Source: Aeriscardovia sp.
GTDB lineage: Bacteria > Actinomycetota > Actinomycetes > Actinomycetales > Bifidobacteriaceae
DNA: 64,000 bases
Assembly (NCBI GenBank): GCA_017632945.1
Contig: JAGBQH010000006.1
Span: 1-64,000, forward strand
Direction: 5' to 3'
Below, piece after piece: positions 25,413 through 33,836 of the stretch (the first letter of the stretch is position 1; each line of letters starts with the position of its first letter). Under the pieces are notes generated by a model. The model did no database searches, was not told the origin of the DNA, and saw only the letters and a program-made list of their open reading frames with translations. The position numbers and the translations under genes are program-made.

Positions 25413-26437
25413 TACTCCCCCATCGCAAACTGGCGGCTGAAACGCTCGTCGCCTTCTACAAGATCGTGCATGTCTTTTACGCCGTACTTGAGCATAGCCA
25501 CTCTTTCAATTCCTATCCCGAAGGCAAAGCCCGTGTACTTTCCAGGGTCTACCCCTGCGCTTTTAAGGACGTTGGGGTGCACCATCCCAGCTCCTGCAAG
25601 TTCTACCCACTTTCCCCCTTCGCCTCCAAGGAGCATATCCATTTCAAAACTTGGCTCGGTAAAGGGGAAGTAGGAGGGGCGGAGCCTGATATCGGCCTCC
25701 CCAAAAAGGTAAGTAGAAAGGGCCTTTAAAATACCCTTAAGATCGGAGACCGAAAGGCCCTCGTCTACCGCCAGTCCCTCGCACTGGTGAAAGACTGGAG
25801 AGTGGAAGGCATCGAGGGGGTCGGATCTAAAGACTTTCCCTATGGAAGCTGTGTAGAGGGGGAGGGGGCCGGAGATAAGTTCTCGAACCTGGGTGGAACT
25901 GGTCTGGGTTCTAAGAACCAGGCAGCTTTCTTCAGGCGACAAGTAGAAAGTGTCTTGCATCTGGCGGGCAGGGTGGTCGGGCGGAAAGTTTAAGGCGTCG
26001 AAGTTGTACCAGGCGTGCTCTATTTCGGGCCCCTCTCCCAGGGACCAGCCAAGAGAAGTGAAGAAGGCCTCTATCTTTCTAGATGCCAGAGTAATGGGGT
26101 GAAGGGAACCCATGGGAAAGCGGGTGAAGGGGAGGGTCATGTCCACGCGCTCTGACTCGAGCTTTTCTTTTTCCTCCTTCGCCTCCACTTCTTCCTTCTT
26201 CTTTAAGAAGGCGCCGTCAAATTCTTTCTTGCACCTTCCGAAAAATTCCCCCGCCTCTTTTCTCTCCTCTTTTTGCAGGGAGCCTATGGACTTGGAAGCC
26301 AGGGAAAAAAGGCCCTGGGATCCAAAGTACTTGGAGTGGACAGATTCGAGATCCTTTGAGCTTTGCGCCTCCTCTATTTGCTTTAGCCCCTCCTTTAAGG
26401 AAGAAGAGAGGTCGGAAGAATCGAAAACCGCATTCAT
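25412..26437 (-). CDS. pheS: Phenylalanyl-tRNA synthetase alpha chain
   Basis: 341 residues; catalytic subunit. N-terminal coiled coil (about 1-90), then class II motifs: motif 1 around GSLHPITL, motif 2 GKVFRSDPLDAFHSPVFHQCEG, motif 3 FAFGIGIERVAML. The residue usual for Phe specificity lies in the AGAGMVHPNVL segment. The start ATG overlaps the methyltransferase stop (ATGA), as in the common methyltransferase-pheS-pheT order. Confidence 0.97.
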   Translation of the reverse strand: MNAVFDSSDLSSSLKEGLKQIEEAQSSKDLESVHSKYFGSQGLFSLASKSIGSLQKEERKEAGEFFGRCKKEFDGAFLKKKEEVEAKEEKEKLESERVDMTLPFTRFPMGSLHPITLASRKIEAFFTSLGWSLGEGPEIEHAWYNFDALNFPPDHPARQMQDTFYLSPEESCLVLRTQTSSTQVRELISGPLPLYTASIGKVFRSDPLDAFHSPVFHQCEGLAVDEGLSVSDLKGILKALSTYLFGEADIRLRPSYFPFTEPSFEMDMLLGGEGGKWVELAGAGMVHPNVLKSAGVDPGKYTGFAFGIGIERVAMLKYGVKDMHDLVEGDERFSRQFAMGE

Positions 26438-27240
26438 AATTTACCTTTCATTCTTTGGCTCCTGACCGCGTCGTAGACTAGGACGCTGGCTGCCGAGGAG
26501 AGGTTTAAAGACTCCGCCTGGCCGAATATGGGTATTTTGGCCACAGCATGGCTTTCTTTAATGAGCCTCTCGGGAAGGCCCCGGGCTTCATTGCCGAAAA
26601 GTAGCACCATAGAGCCTAGACCCTCCAAAGCGGAGGGGGAAGAATCTATCAACACCTTTTTATCAAAATCCCTGCCGCTTGTAGAGATCAGAGAGGCAAA
26701 ATCCCTTAGATCCAGCAATTCTTCTTCAGAACACTTGTAAAAGGGGATGTGAAAAATGGATCCGGCGCTGGATCTGACTACTTTGGGATTAAAAGGAGAG
26801 GCGCACTCGTCTACTAAAAGCACGGCCCTGCACCCCGCCGCATCGCAGCTCCTGATTATCGTTCCTTCGTTTCCGGGGTCTCTTACCTGCCAAAGGGCGC
26901 AGATTACAAAGAGGCCGGAAAGATCCAAAGAGGAAAAATCCCTCTCCAGATCTTTTGAAGAGGCTACCGCTAAAACGCCTTGGCAGTCTTTGGAGATCTT
27001 TTCTACCGCCTTGTGGGAAGAAGGGTGGAACCATGCCTTATCCCCCTGGCAAAATTCTTCCGCAATGGGTAAAGATTCGTCGAAGTATACGTCTTTTGCC
27101 AGTCCGCTCCTTATTGCCTCCCTGACGGCCTGAGGGCCTTCAACCAGAAATTTTCCGCTCTTTTTCCAACCCGATTTTGAAGAATAAAAGGCGATCTTGC
27201 CAACCCTTTCAGATCCCTCTTCGAGCCTCTCTCCCCTCAT
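26434..27240 (-). CDS. TrmH/SpoU-family RNA 2'-O-methyltransferase
   Basis: About 268 residues. N-terminal substrate-binding domain (GKFLVEGPQAVREAIRSG), then the knotted SPOUT domain with VRDPGNEGTIIRSCDAAGC (motif 1), LLFGNEARGLPE (motif 2) and AESLNLSSAASVLVYDA (motif 3). This family 2'-O-methylates rRNA or tRNA ribose; the exact target is unclear. An open frame runs 30 codons upstream, but ATG at 27240 overlaps the ECF stop as TAATG and has GGAGG, so I chose it. Confidence 0.9.
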   Translation of the reverse strand: MRGERLEEGSERVGKIAFYSSKSGWKKSGKFLVEGPQAVREAIRSGLAKDVYFDESLPIAEEFCQGDKAWFHPSSHKAVEKISKDCQGVLAVASSKDLERDFSSLDLSGLFVICALWQVRDPGNEGTIIRSCDAAGCRAVLLVDECASPFNPKVVRSSAGSIFHIPFYKCSEEELLDLRDFASLISTSGRDFDKKVLIDSSPSALEGLGSMVLLFGNEARGLPERLIKESHAVAKIPIFGQAESLNLSSAASVLVYDAVRSQRMKGKL

Positions 27241-29696
27241 TATTTGCCTCCCAAAGCAAAGGTGCCGCAGTAATAGGCCAAAAGCAGGGCAGAAGTTGGA
27301 ATGAGGGCGCAAATTGAAAGAGCTATCCAATCCCTGTAGGAAGTGCGGCTGATTCTAGCCCAGCTCCTTTTTTCATTTCCCCCAAAACCTCTGGCCTCCA
27401 TAGCGGTAGAGAGGGAAGTCGAGCGGCGGATGGAAAGGATTAAAAGGGAAAAAGACTGGGTAAAGAAGCGCACGGCCTTCTTTCTATCCCCCAGGCCCCT
27501 GCTCCTTCTGGCCTGGCCGATTTGAAGCCAGTCATCTGAAAGGACGGTAAACAGCCTGATTCCGGCCAGGCCCCCGTACACAAACCTTTCCGGAAGGTGA
27601 AGGATCTGGCTGGCGGCATCAGCCAAATCCGTAGAATCTATACCTAAAACCAAAAGGACGGCCGGAACTGCGATCGCCAAAACCCTAAGGAAGGTGGCAA
27701 AGGCCAGATACACGGATTTATTTGTCACATGTATCATTCCCCACTCAAAGTAGGTGACAGATCCCTTTTTGCCGTATATTACTACGGCCAGGAAAGTCCA
27801 CGGAGCCATGGCGAAAATCGGCCACACGTGCTTTAGTGCCCGCTTTAGGGAAATCCCGCACCCCTCCATAAATAAAAATTCCAGAGTCAGGGCAACTCCT
27901 GCCGAGAGAGGGTCAAGGCTCAAAAACAGAGGGATGGACAAAACGAAGGCGCATAAAAACCTTATGGCCGGGTTCAGGCGCGAAAGCAGCGGGGAAAGGG
28001 AAGCGGGCCTCTCTTTTTCTCTCCTTTCGTTTGGCCCCTTTACTTTTATGTCGCAGCCCTCTCTGTCTCCTATAGTCAAGACCTTGTCTGCAAGAAACTC
28101 TATGAGCTCCCTGTCGTGGGTGACGGCCACTACGGCCACTCCGCTGTCGGCCACCGAACGCATCAGCATTACAATTTCAAGCCAGGTGGATCGGTCCTGG
28201 CCGAAAGTGGGTTCGTCCAGGATTAAAACTTCGGGGGAAGAGGCGAGAGAGGAAGCGACCGTAAGCCTGCGCTTTTCCCCGCCCGACAAAGTGTAGGGGT
28301 TGGCCGCCGCGTAGCGGTCCAAATCAAACCTTTTAAGCAGGGAGTGGGCAAGGTTTCTTGCCTCATCCTTTTTGCTACCGGTCTCCAAAAAGCCGACCAT
28401 CACTTCTTCAAGCACCGTATTTCTCACAAACTGGTGCTCGGGATTTTGAAATACGTAGGCAATCCTCTTGCAAAGCTGGCGGCTTGTCCATGAGAAGGGG
28501 GATCCTTTAAGCCCCTGGGCGAGGGAAGGAGCTACCTCAACTTCTCCACCCACAGGGGCCATAAGGCCTGAAACCGTCATGGCCAGAGTACTTTTTCCCG
28601 CTCCGTTTTCGCCCGCCAAAATCGTAATCTTTCCGCTTTCAAAAGCAAAAGAGACGTTGTCGGCTATAGACTTTCCGCTGTAGCCAATGGAAAGATCTTT
28701 GGCCTGTACTACTACTTCTCCCCTTTCAAATTCCCTTTTCTTCGCAAATTTTACGGTAGGGGCTATTAAGTTTTTACCAGACCCCTTGTCTGTAAGATCC
28801 TGATCTTCCTGAGCTTCAAAATTTGGATTGAAATCCGATTGGAATTTGGCCCGGATCTGATCTTCCAGCCTTTTTCGCTGCAACTTTGCCAGGGCAAATT
28901 TGGAGGGAATCCAAATTCCTAAAGAGTCAAAATCGATGGAGGGGTCGGAAAAGATCTCATCCGGACTGCCGTCGGCGGCCACTTTGACCATGCCATCCTT
29001 GTCCCTTCCCAAAATAACCACGCGGCTGAGGATGTCTAGCCAGTCGTCTGCCCTGTGTTCTACCAAAATCACCGTGGCCGGATCTTCCTTTAAGACTTCA
29101 TGGCACGCCCGGCTCACTTCCTTAGCCCCCTTGGGGTCGAGGTTTGCCGTAGGCTCGTCTAAAAGTAGGATGGAGGGCCTCATTGCAATGGCTCCCGCCA
29201 GAGCCACTCTCTGTTTTTGTCCCCCTGACAGGTGTGAAGTGGATCTGGACAGCTCTATATCTCCCAGCCCCACTCTCCTCAAAGACTCTCTTACGCGCCT
29301 CCAGATTTCCCCTTTTTCTATCCCCAGATTCTCCAGCCCGAAGGCCACGTTGTCCCCTACGCGCTGGAGCACCATCTGAGCCTCGGGGTCCTGCATCATA
29401 AGGGCGCAGCGGCCCCTTGCCTCCTGGGGGTGGAGGCCTTCTACCAAAAGGTCTCCTTCTGTAAGGCCGCCGTCCTCGTCTTCCCTTTGGGTGGATCTGG
29501 ACAGGTACGCTTCGTTATTTCCCAAAACTCCGGCTATGGCGCAAAGGAGGGTGCTTTTGCCTATGCCCGAAGATCCTAAAAGAAGGACCCTTTCGCCTTT
29601 TCTGATTTCAAGGTTCAGGCCCCTTACTACATACTCTTTCCTAAGAGGCCTTTTGTAGCCCCACCCTTCAAACAGGATTGCGCTTTGCTTGCTCAT
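27240..29696 (-). CDS. ECF transporter energy module: two ATPases fused to the T subunit (YkoD-YkoC type)
   Basis: About 818 residues. ATPase 1: Walker A GSSGIGKST (about 41-49), signature LSGGQKQR, Walker B LLLDEPTANLD. ATPase 2: Walker A GENGAGKST (about residue 360), signature LSGGEKRR, Walker B LILDEPTFGQD. The last 240 residues are an EcfT permease with several transmembrane helices and the coupling-helix type segment GDRKKAVRF...ARGFGG. Fusion of both ATPases and T occurs in other Actinobacteria. With the YkoE S components just upstream it should import a vitamin precursor, for YkoEDC thought to be hydroxymethylpyrimidine/thiamine. ATG at 29696 overlaps the upstream stop (ATGA). Confidence 0.92.
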   Translation of the reverse strand: MSKQSAILFEGWGYKRPLRKEYVVRGLNLEIRKGERVLLLGSSGIGKSTLLCAIAGVLGNNEAYLSRSTQREDEDGGLTEGDLLVEGLHPQEARGRCALMMQDPEAQMVLQRVGDNVAFGLENLGIEKGEIWRRVRESLRRVGLGDIELSRSTSHLSGGQKQRVALAGAIAMRPSILLLDEPTANLDPKGAKEVSRACHEVLKEDPATVILVEHRADDWLDILSRVVILGRDKDGMVKVAADGSPDEIFSDPSIDFDSLGIWIPSKFALAKLQRKRLEDQIRAKFQSDFNPNFEAQEDQDLTDKGSGKNLIAPTVKFAKKREFERGEVVVQAKDLSIGYSGKSIADNVSFAFESGKITILAGENGAGKSTLAMTVSGLMAPVGGEVEVAPSLAQGLKGSPFSWTSRQLCKRIAYVFQNPEHQFVRNTVLEEVMVGFLETGSKKDEARNLAHSLLKRFDLDRYAAANPYTLSGGEKRRLTVASSLASSPEVLILDEPTFGQDRSTWLEIVMLMRSVADSGVAVVAVTHDRELIEFLADKVLTIGDREGCDIKVKGPNERREKERPASLSPLLSRLNPAIRFLCAFVLSIPLFLSLDPLSAGVALTLEFLFMEGCGISLKRALKHVWPIFAMAPWTFLAVVIYGKKGSVTYFEWGMIHVTNKSVYLAFATFLRVLAIAVPAVLLVLGIDSTDLADAASQILHLPERFVYGGLAGIRLFTVLSDDWLQIGQARRSRGLGDRKKAVRFFTQSFSLLILSIRRSTSLSTAMEARGFGGNEKRSWARISRTSYRDWIALSICALIPTSALLLAYYCGTFALGGK

Positions 29697-30289
29697 TTGA
29701 TCTTTTTGCGTATGGCCCTCCCGGATGCAAATCGATCCAGCGCTCCGGTTCTGGCGATGGCCCTGTAGAGGTACCATGAGCCAAGCCCCGCGATCACAAC
29801 GCCCGAGATTGCGGTTGCCACTGTGTAGGAAATGGCGTAAAGGCCCAGAAAACTAAAGGCTTGAAGGTCTGTAAGAAAACTGATCACCCTGTACAAAAGG
29901 CCTGAAAAACCTCCGGCAAGCATTGTGATCCATACATTCCAATGCTTGTAAGCAAAGGCCGCAAAGACTACTTCCGCCCCCAGGCCTTGAATAAAGCCGC
30001 TTAGGATGGTCAGAGCTCCCCCATAAACGTTGCCCATCATTCCCTCTATAAGGGAGGCTAAAAGCTGGGCGTAAATAGAGCTTCCCGGCTTTCTTATAAT
30101 CACCGCAGCCAGGGGACCTGCAAAAAGCCACAGGCCATCAAAAAGGCTTCCTAAACCCGGAAATATAGCCTGCAGGCCGTCATGAGGTATAAAATCGGCC
30201 ATCCAAAATACGAAAGAAGAAGCCACGCCTATAACTGAGCACACGGCTATGTCTACGGCTCTCCACTTGAAATTTGTTCTGGAACTCAA
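29693..30289 (-). CDS. ykoE: YkoE-like ECF substrate-binding (S) membrane component, copy 1
   Basis: About 198 residues, five to six hydrophobic helices with GLWLFAGPLAAVIIRKPG and EGMMGNVYGG as conserved blocks. The open frame begins at TTG 30340, but TTG at 30289 has AGGGGA seven bases upstream and gives exactly the length of the paralogue, so I prefer it. The family is the thiamine-related S component YkoE; substrate is inferred. No TPP riboswitch core (CTGAGA plus ACCTGA) was found in the 120 bases upstream. It overlaps the fused energy-module gene by 4 bases. Confidence 0.88.
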   Translation of the reverse strand: MSSRTNFKWRAVDIAVCSVIGVASSFVFWMADFIPHDGLQAIFPGLGSLFDGLWLFAGPLAAVIIRKPGSSIYAQLLASLIEGMMGNVYGGALTILSGFIQGLGAEVVFAAFAYKHWNVWITMLAGGFSGLLYRVISFLTDLQAFSFLGLYAISYTVATAISGVVIAGLGSWYLYRAIARTGALDRFASGRAIRKKIK

Positions 30290-30412
30290 AACTTCATCCC
30301 CTAAAGGTGACAGTCTCAAAGGCGCCCAAAGCCTCTCCAATTCCCCGTAGAACGACGAGAGCGCAAAATAATTCGTGTTTTATTCAAGAGTACCACTTTT
30401 AAAAGATGGACT

Positions 30413-31009
30413 TCATACGCTTCGGCCTTCCCGGCCGGACTTAAACCGATCCAAAGCCCCGGTTCTGGCGATGGCCCTGTAGAGGTACCACGTCCCGATC
30501 CCCGTTAAAAGAGAACTGAGGAGAGTAAAAAGAAGGTAGGCGAGGCCGTAGGGCCCGGAAAGGCTTATGGCCTGCAGGTCTGTCAAAAAGCTTTCAGCCC
30601 AGCAAAAAAAGCCGGAGAGCATGGAAGAGAGGCAGACGGTCCATATGTTCCACACCCTGTAGAAAAAGAGGGCAAAGATGATTTCCGCCCCCAGGCCTTC
30701 AAAAAAGCCGGGAATAATAACGCTAGCCCCCCCGTAGATGTTTCCCATGAGCGCCTCAAGGATGGAGGCCAAAAGCTCGCAATAGAGGGCCGAACCCGGC
30801 TTTCTGACAATTATTGCCGAAAGGGGCCCTGCAAAAAGCCACAGGCCGTTTAAAAGCCCTCCAAAGCCGGGAAGGAGGGCTTGAAGGGCAGAGAAGGGGA
30901 GGAAGTCAGCTACCCAAAAAACTATGCCGCTCGCCACGGCCAGGGAGCTGGCTGTAGAAATATCTACAACCCTCCACCTCCAAGCTTTTGCCTTCAAACT
31001 AATTTTCAA
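30413..31009 (-). CDS. ykoE: YkoE-like ECF S component, copy 2
   Basis: 198 residues, paralogue of the next gene downstream: shared blocks include GLWLFAGPLSAIIVRKPGS, MGNIYGGA and the C-terminal SWYLYRAIARTGALDRF type end. Start is TTG at 31009, only two bases after the stop of the peptidase gene, with no clear Shine-Dalgarno, so translation may depend on re-initiation. Two S components for one energy module suggests two related substrates or dosage; which is unknown. Confidence 0.88.
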   Translation of the reverse strand: MKISLKAKAWRWRVVDISTASSLAVASGIVFWVADFLPFSALQALLPGFGGLLNGLWLFAGPLSAIIVRKPGSALYCELLASILEALMGNIYGGASVIIPGFFEGLGAEIIFALFFYRVWNIWTVCLSSMLSGFFCWAESFLTDLQAISLSGPYGLAYLLFTLLSSLLTGIGTWYLYRAIARTGALDRFKSGREGRSV

Positions 31010-31011
31010 TA

Positions 31012-32388
31012 TTAAAGAGAGGAGAGAATAAGGGCCTCAGCTTCCATGTCTCCTCTGAGCTCGGAAAGATCCTGGGATTCATTGGGTGCATGAGCGTTGG
31101 TGAGGGGATCTTCTGGACCGTCTACAAGAACGTTAGCCTTCGGGAATTTTGCCTGAAGGATCGGGATCATGGGTATAGAACCGCCTTCGCCCTTGTTTTC
31201 CGGAGCGCACCCGAATACTTCCTGGAAACACTTTTCCGCCTTCAGGGCTACGGGGTTGTGAGGATCCATTGCCCAGCCCGTGCCTGTTTCAAGCACATGG
31301 ACGTCTATTTGGCAGCCGAAGGGGGCGTTCTTCATAATAAAGTCCTTAAGCGCTTTGGCGGCATCTTCGGCCTTCTGAAGAGGGCTGATTCGCACCGAGA
31401 GCCTAAAGGTGCACTCGCTTGCCAGTTGGTTGAAGGCTTCCTTGACGGGCCTTATGTTCATGCCCGTCAGAGCTATGGCGGGTTTTGTCCAGAGGCGCGA
31501 AGCTAGAGAGCCGCTTCCGGCCAGCCTGCAGGAAGGAAGGAGGGAGGAATCTTTTCTAAAGTCCTCTTCGCTCAAATCTTCCTTAAGGCCCCCTATAGGC
31601 TCTCCTTGAACAAGTCCGGGAACTACAACGTTTCCATCCTTGTCGTAGAAGCTGGAGACCAGCATGCACGAAAGAGTGTTTGCGTCAAGGATGGGGCCGC
31701 CAAAGGTGCCGGAGTGGACGGGGTGCTCGAGGCACTTTACGGTGACATCCATAGTGACGTTCCCGCGAAGAGAGGAGGTGAGGGAAGGAATCTTGGCAGA
31801 CCAGTTGCTCGAATCTGTGATAAACATCACGTCAGCATCGAAGTAGTCCGGATGGGCATTTAGGAAGGGAACGAAGCTGGGAGATCCCATCTCTTCTTCC
31901 CCTTCTATAAATACTTTGACGTTGCAGTTGAGGTTGCCCTTGAGGGCGGTGAGGGCCCCTACGTGGGTCATAATCCCGCCCCCGTCATCGCTAGAGCCTC
32001 TGCCATAAAGCCTTCCTCTCTCAACTACGCCTTTGAAGGGAGGAGTCCTCCATGCGCTTTCATCTCCTGCGGGCTGCACGTCGTGGTGAGCGTAGAGGAA
32101 GACGGTTTTATCAGATCCCACATCCTTTTGCCCCACAACTTCCCATGCTCCCGGAGTACCGTCCTCCTGAGTGGCCTGTTCCACGCGGGCATTGTCTATT
32201 CCGGCGTCCCTGAGGCACTGAGCCACAAACTCAGCTGAAGCCTTCATGGTCGGAGAGCTTATCCCCTCTGCAGAAACTGCCTTAAGGGAGATTTTCTTTT
32301 CAAGAGCGCAAACGAAGCTTTCCCAGTTATCCTCTATTTTCTTAGAAATTTCATTGAGTGCCTCGTTTTCTCCGTTTTCAGAACTCAT
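31012..32388 (-). CDS. M20 family metallopeptidase (dipeptidase-like)
   Basis: 458 residues. The M20 signature is complete: FLYAHHDVQPAGD (first zinc His), GRGSSDDGGG (bridging Asp), EGEEEMGS (catalytic Glu pair), TDSSNWS, a dimerisation domain in the middle, and a C-terminal zinc ligand region (HAPNESQDL with His). This fits cytosolic dipeptidases and related hydrolases more than DapE. It is the first gene of the long minus-strand run; divergent from the DUF3043 gene across 57 bases. Confidence 0.92.
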   Translation of the reverse strand: MSSENGENEALNEISKKIEDNWESFVCALEKKISLKAVSAEGISSPTMKASAEFVAQCLRDAGIDNARVEQATQEDGTPGAWEVVGQKDVGSDKTVFLYAHHDVQPAGDESAWRTPPFKGVVERGRLYGRGSSDDGGGIMTHVGALTALKGNLNCNVKVFIEGEEEMGSPSFVPFLNAHPDYFDADVMFITDSSNWSAKIPSLTSSLRGNVTMDVTVKCLEHPVHSGTFGGPILDANTLSCMLVSSFYDKDGNVVVPGLVQGEPIGGLKEDLSEEDFRKDSSLLPSCRLAGSGSLASRLWTKPAIALTGMNIRPVKEAFNQLASECTFRLSVRISPLQKAEDAAKALKDFIMKNAPFGCQIDVHVLETGTGWAMDPHNPVALKAEKCFQEVFGCAPENKGEGGSIPMIPILQAKFPKANVLVDGPEDPLTNAHAPNESQDLSELRGDMEAEALILSSL

Positions 32389-32445
32389 TGCACTTCACCA
32401 GCTTAAAAAGTAAATCAAGTCCCGCTTATAGGATACCTTTTTTAT

Positions 32446-33075
32446 GTGAAATGGAATTTCTCGGGCTTCAAGAAAAAAAAGAACGAAGAGGAAGCCGCTC
32501 CGGCCACCGGGCCCAGGATGCCGGGGATGAAAAAGGATCAGCCCACCCTCAAAAGGAAGGAAGCTCAAAAACTTTCCTACCTTCCTCTTGTGCCCGATCC
32601 CAAAGATCGCAAGGAGAGAAATAAAGTAGAGAGGAAAAGGGTAAGGCTAAAGCAGGACAGAGAATACGTGGCAATGGAGACGGGCGATGTGGCCAACATG
32701 CCCAAAGCCGAAAGATCTCCTATAAGGACTTTTGCCAGGGACTGGATAGATGCTCGCTATAATCTGGGGGAGTGGTTCATCCCTGTAGCCTTAATCCTGC
32801 TTATAGGGTCTATCAGCCTTTCATCTTTCTCTTCAGTTCTGGGATTTGTACTGGCCATGATAATGTACGTATACATGGCAGCCGTCCTGATAGACCTCGT
32901 GGTTTTGTGGATTACCTTAAAGCGCAGCCTTCTAAAGCATGGAAAGTGGGATGGGAGACGCTCCACCCTCCGCAAGGAGAGGCTACTTACGTATGCAATT
33001 TCCAGGGCTATACAGATAAGGCGCTTTAGGGTGCCCAAGCCCGTGGAAAAAAAGCGCGGGCACTGGCCCGACTAA
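32446..33075 (+). CDS. DUF3043 membrane protein
   Basis: 209 residues with the DUF3043 layout: basic N-terminus (KKKNEEEAAP), the conserved RDWIDARYNLGEWFIPVALI region, two to three transmembrane helices (GSISLSSFSSVLGFVLAMI, YMAAVLIDLVVLWITL), and a basic C-terminus. The start is GTG at 32446; the ATG two bases earlier is out of frame. Actinobacterial family of unknown function. It converges with tetR, with 6 bases between the stops. Confidence 0.9.
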   Translation: MKWNFSGFKKKKNEEEAAPATGPRMPGMKKDQPTLKRKEAQKLSYLPLVPDPKDRKERNKVERKRVRLKQDREYVAMETGDVANMPKAERSPIRTFARDWIDARYNLGEWFIPVALILLIGSISLSSFSSVLGFVLAMIMYVYMAAVLIDLVVLWITLKRSLLKHGKWDGRRSTLRKERLLTYAISRAIQIRRFRVPKPVEKKRGHWPD

Positions 33076-33081
33076 ACGCAA

Positions 33082-33702
33082 TTAAATATTTTTGCAGCCC
33101 GGAATTTCTCTTGCATCAGCCTGACGGCTTCCTATAGAGGTATATGCTACAGAGACTAGATGACGGGAAAGCAGCTTTAGTTCTTCTCTATTCAAGCTCT
33201 TTAAAAGGTCTAGGTGGACGAGAAGAGACGTGGAAAAACCTACTACGCCCTCAAACAAAATCTTTTGCATATTGGTAAATTTTTCAAGATCCAGATTTCT
33301 GTATTTGGCGATATAGTCTTTAAACCCTTCTCTAAAGCACTCCACAAGATACATGCTGCCGTGAGGAGAAATAAGAGTGGAAAGCCTTTTGGCTTTGAGG
33401 GAATTTTGCGTGCAAATGGAAGAAAGATAGTAATAGATCTGATCGGTTGCCACTTCAATGTTGTCTTCATTGAAATTTAAAAAAAAGGAAGTCAGATCAT
33501 CCCAGCTCTTTGCCTCGTCTTCGACGGCGCATTTTGCCAGGTCCACCAAATTCTTGTAGTGATAATAAAAATCCCCCCGACTCACTCCTGCGCGCGCTAA
33601 AAGTTCGGAAACTGAAATTTGGGCGTAGGGCTTTTCTTCTAAAAGGGACCAGAAGGCGTCATAAAGCCTTTGGACGCATCCCTCCCATGTTTTTTTTGGC
33701 AC
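33082..33702 (-). CDS. TetR family regulator of the divergent exporter
   Basis: 206 residues. N-terminal helix-turn-helix ISVSELLARAGVSRGDFYYH, C-terminal ligand domain of helical character. GTG start. Divergent from the MFS gene with the palindromic operator in between, the usual arrangement of a repressor that senses the exported compound. Its C-terminal domain does not point to a specific ligand. Confidence 0.9.
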   Translation of the reverse strand: MPKKTWEGCVQRLYDAFWSLLEEKPYAQISVSELLARAGVSRGDFYYHYKNLVDLAKCAVEDEAKSWDDLTSFFLNFNEDNIEVATDQIYYYLSSICTQNSLKAKRLSTLISPHGSMYLVECFREGFKDYIAKYRNLDLEKFTNMQKILFEGVVGFSTSLLVHLDLLKSLNREELKLLSRHLVSVAYTSIGSRQADAREIPGCKNI

Positions 33703-33722
33703 GGGATATATCTTAGCTATAT

Positions 33723-33760
33723 TTAAACAATTTGTCTAAATTATGATACAATCTGTTTAA
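33723..33760. promoter_or_regulatory. TetR operator overlapping divergent promoters
   Basis: Inverted repeat with arms at 33723-33735 and 33748-33760 (TTAAACA and TGTTTAA perfect, inner TTGT/ACAA also matching). A plus-strand -35 TTAAAC and -10 TACAAT (18-base spacing) lie inside it, so a bound repressor would block the exporter promoter and probably its own. Confidence 0.6.
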
Positions 33761-33836
33761 GTCTCTGACTTTTTGATTATTTTGAAATTGATTTAAATTC
33801 GCATTTTCTTTAAATCACCGTCTTTTTAGGAGCTTC

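Noticed and set aside
30290..30412. Possible TPP riboswitch upstream of ykoE copy 1
   Set aside because: The conserved CTGAGA and ACCTGA cores are absent; only a small AGGC/GCCT hairpin is seen.
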